Translations under genes and position numbers: made by a program
Notes under the pieces: model-generated
Database searches by the model: none
Seen by the model: only the letters and a program-made list of their open reading frames with translations
What the model was told of the DNA's origin: nothing
DNA from: Juglans regia
Lineage: Eukaryota; Streptophyta; Magnoliopsida; Fagales; Juglandaceae
Length of the DNA stretch: 64,000 nt
Direction of reading: 5' to 3'
Assembly: GCF_001411555.2 (NCBI RefSeq)
Contig: NW_023361537.1
Coordinates: 34,099-98,098, forward strand
In this document: positions 57,455 through 64,000 of the stretch, one piece after another
Layout of the letters: each line of letters starts with the position of its first letter
Numbering within the stretch: position 1 is the stretch's first letter

Positions 57455-58293
57455 TCAAACAAGCTGAACCATACTAGCCCCACCACTCTCCACAAACCAA
57501 AAATGGAGAACACATTCCCAAAATTCTGAATGAGTCTCCCACATCTTTTGATATTTGAAACTAGAATAACCATATTTCGAGTTATCACTTTCCAACCATG
57601 CAATCATGGGAGAATGATCAGATGATAATCTAGAAAGGTATTTCATAGAGGCAGTCGAACACCTTAGCAACAAAGGGGTGTTTATCAAAACTCTATCCAA
57701 TCTAGCCCAACTTCTTGAGAGACCATGATGTCCATTACACCATGACAGACTATTTCCAGCATGATTAATTTCCACTAAGCCAGAATCCTCTAAAGAATTA
57801 TAATCAGCCATTGCCACTGCATGTCGAGGTCGACCTCCTTTACGCTCCTCATTATTTCGAATAATATTAAAATCCCCAACAACCATCCAAGGATAAATCC
57901 TTGGATTTAAACTGCAAAGATTGCCCATAGGATTCTTCTATGTAAATATTGACATTTCAAATAAATAAAAGACATAATGCAGTAGTCATTATTTTCCTTT
58001 ACTCTAACTGTCAATGATTGAGAGCATGTCTTCAACACATTAACTTTTACACCTTCTGCCCAGAAAATCCAAAGCTTTCCACCATTTGCTTCATTCGAAA
58101 CACTACCCATCATTTGCATTTTCATTTGTAGATGACACATATGACTATCATTAAGAAGAGGTTCAGTGAACACAACAATCCCTGGTTTATACATCCGCAC
58201 TAATTTTCCAAGCCTCTTCTTAGAGGTACCAAGACCCCTAATATTCCAGAAGAAAGTAGGCTTAATCATAAGTTTAGTTTTGAGGGTTTGCAT
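57455..58293 (-). pseudogene. Endonuclease of LINE 2 (ORF2 start)
   Basis: FFWNIRGLGTSKKR near the start, FTEPLL in place of the usual QET, GDFNIIRN (Asp-Asn), and SDHSPM (Asp-His). A frame break at about 57920 splits it into 57907-58293 and 57455-57928. Confidence 0.75.
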
Positions 58294-58385
58294 TTAGCCC
58301 TTTTGGAACTCCTTAGTTTAACACCCCCATCGACTTCTTGTTGATACTCACCTTCTTCCATGTTCGATAATGACTCTGGCACCTT

Positions 58386-59689
58386 CTATAAATGAGCTAC
58401 TACAGTAGCCATTTCACCATCCGAAAAACCAGTCTTGTCACTGGCATTCTCCTCATCTAACTCCTCATCCTCAGAGCAATTTTCAATATGCATCACCTCC
58501 AGATGATTAAGAGCATCCTCCTGCAATCGCGTTTCCACAACCCTCATAGGACTTGTATTAACCACAATATTATTTTCCTCTTGTACCAGACCTTCAGAAA
58601 GTAGGGGCACACTAGAGACTTTCTCCCGAGACGTCTCCCCAGGCTCCTTAACAATTACTAGTATCGGCTCCCGGTTCTCAATTGAAGGGGCTTCATGTTG
58701 TATTTGGGCATCATTCCTAACACCATTTCCATCACTACAGCCCCCCTCCCTTTCCTTTGTTTCACTATAAATTCCTTCTGGAATTAAACTTGCTCCTATC
58801 TCTTTCACGCTGCCCTCTTTCATAGAATTGTTTTGAACCCACTTCTTCTTACTTTGGCCATCTTTCAACTTCTTACTTTCAACCTTTTTACACATTTTAG
58901 AATTATGCCCCTGCAATTGAAATTTTTTACAAAATGTCCGCAAGTTCTCATACGATACTTCCTAATAACGACTAGAAGGCAATCGGTGGTCACCAATCTA
59001 GAATCCTGGAATTGGGATCTGAGCAGCATCCATCTCCACATAGACCCTAACACCATCAGTGCTTGTGGAAAATCTTGTATTGTTACCCCTTCTAAGATAT
59101 CGAGCAATCGGCATAATCAAGTTACGAAGAAAACATTCATGATACAAGTTTGGAGGTAGAACTGGAAGAAACACCCAAACAGGAACCATGGAAGGCTCTT
59201 TCTCCTCTAAGAAATCAGTACTCTAGTTGAAAATCCGATAAGGAGACCCCTCAACATCGCAGACCTCACGAGAAAATGCTTTTTAAATAATCGGGTTCAT
59301 TGGAAAACCTCACAAAAACGTTGCATGGTCTTCTCAAGCTAGATACCGCCAGTTTCTTATCTAGACCCCATCAGCCTTTGATGAAAGAGCGAATCACATC
59401 TAGAGATGGTCTCTGTCGCATAAATTTCATCACTAGAGAGAATCGGAAAGGCTGAGCTGATTTTTCCATTTCCTCCCTCGAAAACATGATGCAAATCTCC
59501 CCATCAATAATCTTTGGTGGATGAGTCGGGATCTCCACCTTTGGTAGCGGAGAAAGAGAATGATAAACCATCTCTGCAAAGGAGCACAGCCTCCCGCTGT
59601 GGGGCCCGAAGAGCCCAAAAGGGGCTCCATTGCAGCCATTCGACGCACAGAGAGAAAACCCTAATAGAGCCAAAATGTTCCCCAGCCAC
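58386..59689 (-). pseudogene. ORF1 of LINE 2 (DUF4283-type RNA-binding protein)
   Basis: From 59689: signature FSREEMEKSAQPFRFSLVMK followed by a RQRPSLD motif, a DUF4283-like N-domain. Then, after breaks at 59200-59370, VPVWVFLPVLPPNLYHE and a CCHC-like FCKKFQLQGHNSKMC (first Cys pair altered), and a long acidic C-terminal region (58386-58900). ORF1 packages LINE RNA. Several stops and shifts. Confidence 0.75.
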
Positions 59690-59714
59690 GTCAGTAAGAT
59701 ATGTATATATATAT

Positions 59715-60302
59715 ATATATACCTTATGAAAAATGTATCATATATATTTTCATAATAGTTTATGATATGTATAAGTTATAATTGCATGTGCATGCACTGT
59801 CATGTTACAATCCTAATTAGTAGATTGTTTGTGGCTAAACTACATGTCATGTTCGACTTGGGTGAGAAATTAACTTTTTTTTTTTAACATTTCACGAATT
59901 CTCATGCTTTATTGATCATCAGTTGAGTGATTTGGACACATTTCTTGCGTCACTTTGCATGAACAATTACTACTTCCATGTAGTGCACATCATGTACGTC
60001 ATGCATATATGTCTCCCTATCATTAATTTGTGATAAACTAAGGAATTGTAATACTAAGGAGGAATAGAGTGATGAAACGTCTAGGGAGATCAACATGAAT
60101 ATTGAGTGATTTTTATTAGTAATTTATATTGTTGCATTGATAATGTTAGCTGGTACTAATATTCTTCTATTTCATCCATAATTACCTGTTCGTTCTTTAA
60201 TATTGATATTGTATTTGTTAGTAGTTTCAAAACAGCGTGAATCTCTTTTTTATAGACATTCTCAGCGGGTTTATATAAACTGGAATAATTGGGTATAGTT
60301 CA
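59715..60302 (+). repeat. Duplicate of the 49050-49680 intron (right half of the duplicated locus)
   Basis: Matches 49085-49650: landmarks include the ATGTATAAGTTATAATT region, a GCTAAACTACATG motif, and GTTTCAAAACAGCGTGAATC near the end. The part equal to the last exon (49799-50012) is missing. LINE 3 starts at 60303. Confidence 0.65.
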
Positions 60303-60340
60303 TTTTTTTTTTGAGAGAAAAGATACTTCATATTAAAATC

Positions 60341-60715
60341 TCAAGAGAGATAACTGTGAATACAATGAGGATAATCCTCTACATGTATTGAGTCCTCAGA
60401 TAAAGCTAGAAAACTTTTTGCCAAACAATGTGCCACTGTGTTGGCTTGTCTAGGAACATGTCTAACTGACCAAGAGTTGTAAGTGCCTAAGAGTTTCTTA
60501 ATATCTTGATAAATGAAGCCCACCGTGCTCCAGTCTTCAGATCCACTAGTTATGCCATGCACCACTAGTTTTGAGTCCCCTTCGAAGATGACATTTTTCA
60601 GACCAAGATCAATACCAAATTGTACTACTCGCAAGGCTGCTAAAGCTTCTCCCAAGAGTGGATCAGGAAAGGAATTACAAGGGCTTCTTAGAGTTGCTGT
60701 CACAAGACCCACCAA
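60341..60715 (-). CDS. RNase H domain of LINE 3
   Basis: 124 open codons: a GEALAALRVVQFGIDLGLK helix, FEGDSKLVV (the Asp motif), and the end motif VRHVPRQANTVAHCLAK. It degrades RNA in the RNA:DNA hybrid. Near the element's 3' end. Confidence 0.8.
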   Translation of the reverse strand: MVGLVTATLRSPCNSFPDPLLGEALAALRVVQFGIDLGLKNVIFEGDSKLVVHGITSGSEDWSTVGFIYQDIKKLLGTYNSWSVRHVPRQANTVAHCLAKSFLALSEDSIHVEDYPHCIHSYLS

Positions 60716-60954
60716 TCTCTAATTGACACCCCTATACCCACCCTGCAATTAATCTTGTCAGTGGCTGCGTCCCAGTTTAATTTGTAGAAATTGATTGGAG
60801 GCTTGCACCACCTAGCTGTCCCTTGGATCTGAGGAGAGGTCCTATGCTGGTTCCTTTCAATCTCTTCCAAGTCAGACATGCTAAAGGAGACCAGTTTTAA
60901 AACCTGTTGGGGGGAGGCAAATTTGGACTCAAAAATGAACTTGTTCCTTCTGAA

Positions 60955-61854
60955 CTAGATTTCCTTAGCTGTGAAAGCTAAACTAGTATGATCCTCTGGT
61001 GGAAGTGTGGAAAGGAGGTTTGAAAGTAAATCATGAAAGGATGCCACCTCAGTTTTACTTTTTTGTATTCTCCTTGAGCTAATACTCCAAACATCCTGAG
61101 CAGCTTTACACATCCATAGAACATGAAATACGGTTTCTAGATGAATTAAACATATGGGGCACATTGGTGAGTCAATGATTTTCCTTTTGTGCAAGTTAAC
61201 TCTGGTGGGAAGGATTTCTTTAGCTGATCTCCAGAGAAACATTTTAATTTTGATGGGCACTTTAAGCTTCCATAATCGATTCCAAAGGGCCTCATGTTTG
61301 GAAGTATCTGAAGCTTGTCCCTTACTGATATCATTCATTGACACTTGGAGATGGTAAGCTGATTTAACTGTGAAGAGACCGTTCTTAGTACACCTCCAAA
61401 CCTGCTTATCATTGCTGTTACAAGGACTAACATGAATTCTGGAAATAATGGCAGCCTCTTCAGGAGTGAAAATATTTTGAACCAGATGTATGTTCCATGA
61501 GTGGGTTTCTTGATCAATGAGAGAGTTAACAGTAGCTTCGAGACACAATACTTTGGGTTGGGACTGAGACTTGTATGATGTTGGGATATGCATCCATTTA
61601 TCTGACCATATTTTCACTTTGTTCCCATTACCAATTTTCCAAATCAGGCCTTCATAGAGTAACTGTCTACCTGCTGTGATACTCTTCCACACAAAGGACT
61701 CACCCCTTTTGACTCTAGCTAAGGAGAAATCCGTAGATGGAAAATATTTAGCTTTTAGAACTAGAGAGGCCAGTGATTGATCCTTAGTAATGATCCTCCA
61801 CCCTTGCTTAGCTAGAAGAGCCTTATTGAAATCTTCAAAATCTCGAAACCCCAA
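60955..61854 (-). CDS. zf-RVT region of LINE 3
   Basis: 299 open codons. GFRDFEDFNKALLAKQGWRI, then WRIG-like WKIGNGNKVKIWSDKW, then the zinc-binding part with CPIC-x-ETVFHVLWMC (about 61095-61165). In normal order after RT, but a stop near 61860 and another near 62040-62074 separate the two. Confidence 0.82.
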   Translation of the reverse strand: MGFRDFEDFNKALLAKQGWRIITKDQSLASLVLKAKYFPSTDFSLARVKRGESFVWKSITAGRQLLYEGLIWKIGNGNKVKIWSDKWMHIPTSYKSQSQPKVLCLEATVNSLIDQETHSWNIHLVQNIFTPEEAAIISRIHVSPCNSNDKQVWRCTKNGLFTVKSAYHLQVSMNDISKGQASDTSKHEALWNRLWKLKVPIKIKMFLWRSAKEILPTRVNLHKRKIIDSPMCPICLIHLETVFHVLWMCKAAQDVWSISSRRIQKSKTEVASFHDLLSNLLSTLPPEDHTSLAFTAKEI

Positions 61855-62073
61855 ACCCCCATCCTATTTTCCTTTCCCAAGTCCTTTCCAATTTAGCTAA
61901 TGCATCTTAGAATTCTGATTTTTGATACTCGACCAAAAGGATTGCATTAGTTTGTTAATGTTCTTCAGTATGCCTTTTGGAATTAGAAAAATGCCCATGC
62001 AGTAAGTAGGTATGGATTGAATGACTGACTTCAGCAAGACTTCTTTACCTGCTGGGGAAAGCAGGTTAGTTTT

Positions 62074-63006
62074 CTAGCTGCTCATTTGTGCTTTGATTCT
62101 GTCAAGGATTGGAAAGAAGGCCCTTGATTTACTCCTTCCTATGTAAGAGGGCAATCCCAAGAATCTTTCAAAAGGCCCCGAGGCTTTAATACCAGCAATA
62201 GATAGTATAGAACTTTGGGTCTCTTGCCTTGTGTTTTTACTAAAAAAGATTGAAGACTTCTCAAGGTTTAGCCTTTGTCCTGAAGTTGATTCATACAAGG
62301 AGATGATGTTATGAAGCCTGTTCCATTCCTGCATCTGTGCTTTACAAAAAACCAAACTATCATCTGCAAAAAAGAGGTGGTTAACAGACAAAGAGCCTCT
62401 AGTAATTGGGAAGCCAGATATTAGTCCCTTTTGTTCAGATTGATTCAGTGCATAAGTGAGAACTTCTGAGCATAGAATGAACAAGTATGGTGAGAGTGGA
62501 TCTCCTTGTCGAATACCCCTCGATGGCTTGAATGATGCCTGAGGTGAGCCATTGAGAAGAATAGAATAAGAGACAGTGCTGATGCATTGCATGACCAGCT
62601 CAATCCACTCCTTGGCAAACCCCATCCTTTGAAGTACCTGCTGAACAAAAGACCACTCTAGCCTATCATATGCCTTGCTTATATCTAGCTTGAGTGCCAT
62701 GAAAGCTTCTTTGTGATTCTTTCTTCTGTTCTGCATTGAATGCATTAGTTCATATGCCACAATTGTGTTATCAGAGATCATCCTTCCTGGAACAAAGGCA
62801 CTTTGGGTGTCTGAGATTAGAAGAGGCAGAATGGATTTGAGCCTATTTGCCACAATGATTTTGTAGAATACATTGCAAAGGCTTATGGGTCTATAGTCTG
62901 AAACAAACAAAGGGATTTTCTTCTTGGGGATAAGGGTGATAAAAGTATGGTTGATTGATTGGAAATTTGACTTAGTATTAAGAAATTCTAGAGCAGCAGC
63001 AACCAC
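62074..63006 (-). CDS. Reverse transcriptase of LINE 3
   Basis: 310 open codons. TLIPKKKIPLFVSDYRPISL, LKLDISKAYDRLEWSFV (motif A), GIRQGDPLSPYLF, FFADDSLVFCKA (motif C) and FLGLPSYIGRSK (thumb). All catalytic motifs are present. A one-base shift at about 63060, where PGPDG is expected, separates it from the upstream piece. Confidence 0.9.
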   Translation of the reverse strand: MVAAALEFLNTKSNFQSINHTFITLIPKKKIPLFVSDYRPISLCNVFYKIIVANRLKSILPLLISDTQSAFVPGRMISDNTIVAYELMHSMQNRRKNHKEAFMALKLDISKAYDRLEWSFVQQVLQRMGFAKEWIELVMQCISTVSYSILLNGSPQASFKPSRGIRQGDPLSPYLFILCSEVLTYALNQSEQKGLISGFPITRGSLSVNHLFFADDSLVFCKAQMQEWNRLHNIISLYESTSGQRLNLEKSSIFFSKNTRQETQSSILSIAGIKASGPFERFLGLPSYIGRSKSRAFFPILDRIKAQMSS

Positions 63007-64000
63007 ATCCTCCCCAACAATATGCCAATGGTTTTGAAAGAAAATAGCAGGGAATCCATCTGGTCCGGGGAGCCCAGAGGATTCATATGAAAAATGGCAA
63101 ATTCAATCTCCTCTCTTGTGTAATCTTTTGTTAGGGAAGAGTTCAACTCTTGCGTGACTGTTGGTCTGAAATTTTCCAATAGAGGGTCAGGGCTTGTAGG
63201 GTTGGAGGTAGTAAAGAGATCTTTGAAATCTGATTGGAATTCACATCCAATGTCATCCGGATTTGTCAAGTTCTGTCCCAGACTAGTTTGGAGATTTTGT
63301 ACCAAATTTTTCTGTTTTCTAATCGATGCACATTTGTGAAAAAATTTGGTATTCCTATCACCATCTTTGAGCCGTTTCTGTTTGGCTCTTTGCCTCCATT
63401 TAAGGTCCAATGCCTCTAGAGACACATCCAATTCCTTCTGAACAATTCGAATCTGATCATTATCCATCCCAGAGTTGGAGGTTTGCAAGGATCTCAACAG
63501 TTCAGTTTTGGTATTTAACTCTTGTTGTTGAGAGTTTCTAATCAAGGTATACCACTCTCTCAATTGGAATCTGCATCTCGCAAGACCCCTTCTAGTGACC
63601 TCTGCCTTGGACCCCGATTGTAATGAGCCTTGCCAAGCCCTTTTAATCACAAACTCACTATTCTCCTGCTTGGCCCACGAAGCTTCATATCTAAAAACTC
63701 TTTTGTTTCTGATGAAAGAGGGAATAAATGAGGAACTGGATATGAGAAGAGGGTTGTGATCAGAACAAATGGTTGGCAGGATGGAAACTGCATTAGAGTC
63801 AAATAGGTCCTGCCATGCACTGTTCGCTAATCCTCTATCCAATCTTTCCTTTGTGAAGCTAGGACCCTCAAGGTTATTGCACCAGGTAAAAAGGGATCCC
63901 TCAAAGCCCATATCCCCAAGTCCACAGTAGGCAAGGGTCTGTCTGAATGCTTCCATCTGATTAAAAGGTCTGGGAGGGCCACCTCTCTTTTCACCATGAG
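62988..64000 (-). CDS. Endonuclease C-terminal half and linker of LINE 3
   Basis: Open from base 64000 (HGEKRGGPPRPFNQ before the ATG at 63956) to 62988. Contains ERLDRGLANSAW and CSDHNPLLI (Asp-His motif), then the long helical region before RT. The N-terminal half lies outside the window. Confidence 0.82.
   Translation of the reverse strand, partial: HGEKRGGPPRPFNQMEAFRQTLAYCGLGDMGFEGSLFTWCNNLEGPSFTKERLDRGLANSAWQDLFDSNAVSILPTICSDHNPLLISSSSFIPSFIRNKRVFRYEASWAKQENSEFVIKRAWQGSLQSGSKAEVTRRGLARCRFQLREWYTLIRNSQQQELNTKTELLRSLQTSNSGMDNDQIRIVQKELDVSLEALDLKWRQRAKQKRLKDGDRNTKFFHKCASIRKQKNLVQNLQTSLGQNLTNPDDIGCEFQSDFKDLFTTSNPTSPDPLLENFRPTVTQELNSSLTKDYTREEIEFAIFHMNPLGSPDQMDSLLFSFKTIGILLGRMWLLLL

Larger units (their letters stand above)
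53276..59700 (-). mobile_element. L1-type LINE with ORF1 and ORF2 (LINE 2), interrupted
   Basis: Lies between the two halves of the duplicated host locus. Order on the minus strand: ORF1 (59689-58386), ORF2 endonuclease, RT and zinc-binding domain (58293-54076), with a 0.87-kb insert at 54718-55582. No RNase H is visible. The 3' end is not sharply defined. Multiple frame breaks. Confidence 0.75.
60303..64000 (-). mobile_element. L1-type LINE 3 (5' end beyond the window)
   Basis: Poly(A) tail seen as poly(T) at about 60306-60317. The order RNase H, zf-RVT, RT and endonuclease C-terminus is all on the minus strand, with long open pieces, fewer breaks than LINEs 1 and 2. Its endonuclease frame is still open at base 64000. 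Confidence 0.88.

Noticed and set aside
1..64000. CRISPR arrays, bacterial operons, ribosome binding sites, rRNA or tRNA genes
   Set aside because: None seen; the TGGTATCAGAGC-type strings are primer-binding sites of retroelements and not tRNA genes.

Overview
This is repeat-dense nuclear DNA of a woody dicot. The evidence is plant-type Ty3/gypsy, Ty1/copia and L1-type LINE elements, endogenous caulimovirid (plant pararetrovirus) relics, a CACTA-type MITE, and MITE-like repeats with GTTTGG termini that remind me of Juglandaceae/Fagales genomes. The order is a guess from memory. No intact single-copy host gene is certain. The best host-gene candidate is a small two-exon coiled-coil gene at 48.2-50.0 kb.

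Layout. (1) 1-7246: head-to-head copies of a non-autonomous gypsy family. Copy A is on the minus strand (1-3226) and copy B on the plus strand (3227-7246). They share large internal deletions, a modified primer-binding site, a degraded protease active site and a Lys/Glu/Ser-rich tail. B is interrupted by a retrocopy of a related element's RNA (5870-7080), which runs from R to R plus poly(A) and has a 10-16 bp target duplication. (2) 7247-13811: one nearly complete CRM-like chromovirus (element C, minus strand) with gag-protease, RT, RNase H and integrase. Its integrase C-terminus reads into the 3' LTR, and its 5' LTR carries an antisense RT fragment. (3) 13812-15459: copia gag/PBS/LTR remnant and an RRM pseudogene fragment. 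(4) 15460-18447: solo LTR with a perfect 5-bp TSD. (5) 19119-23822: 5'-truncated L1 LINE (minus) containing a MITE-like insert. (6) about 23971-31803: decayed Tekay/Del-like chromovirus (minus) with a recognisable chromodomain. (7) 31.8-46.7 kb: endogenous caulimovirid blocks in both orientations, interrupted by a CACTA MITE, a 0.87-kb LINE-like non-autonomous insert, and a solo LTR (39518-44522) that itself contains another solo LTR (39766-42101). (8) 46.7-53.3 kb and 59.7-60.3 kb: host-like AT-rich DNA holding a tandemly duplicated locus. (9) 53.3-59.7 kb: an L1 LINE with ORF1 and ORF2, carrying a second copy of the 0.87-kb insert and a foldback mutation in RT. (10) 60303-64000: a third L1 LINE, running off the right edge.

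How the parts relate. Element C or close relatives could supply enzymes in trans to the A/B family. L1-type machinery, with three ORF2-bearing LINEs present, plausibly made both the LTR-element retrocopy and the two 0.87-kb inserts. Nesting gives relative ages: the caulimovirid is older than the outer solo LTR, which is older than the inner one; the host duplication is older than the LINE at 53-60 kb, which is older than its 0.87-kb insert. Most reading frames are broken. Functional calls describe ancestry, not current activity.
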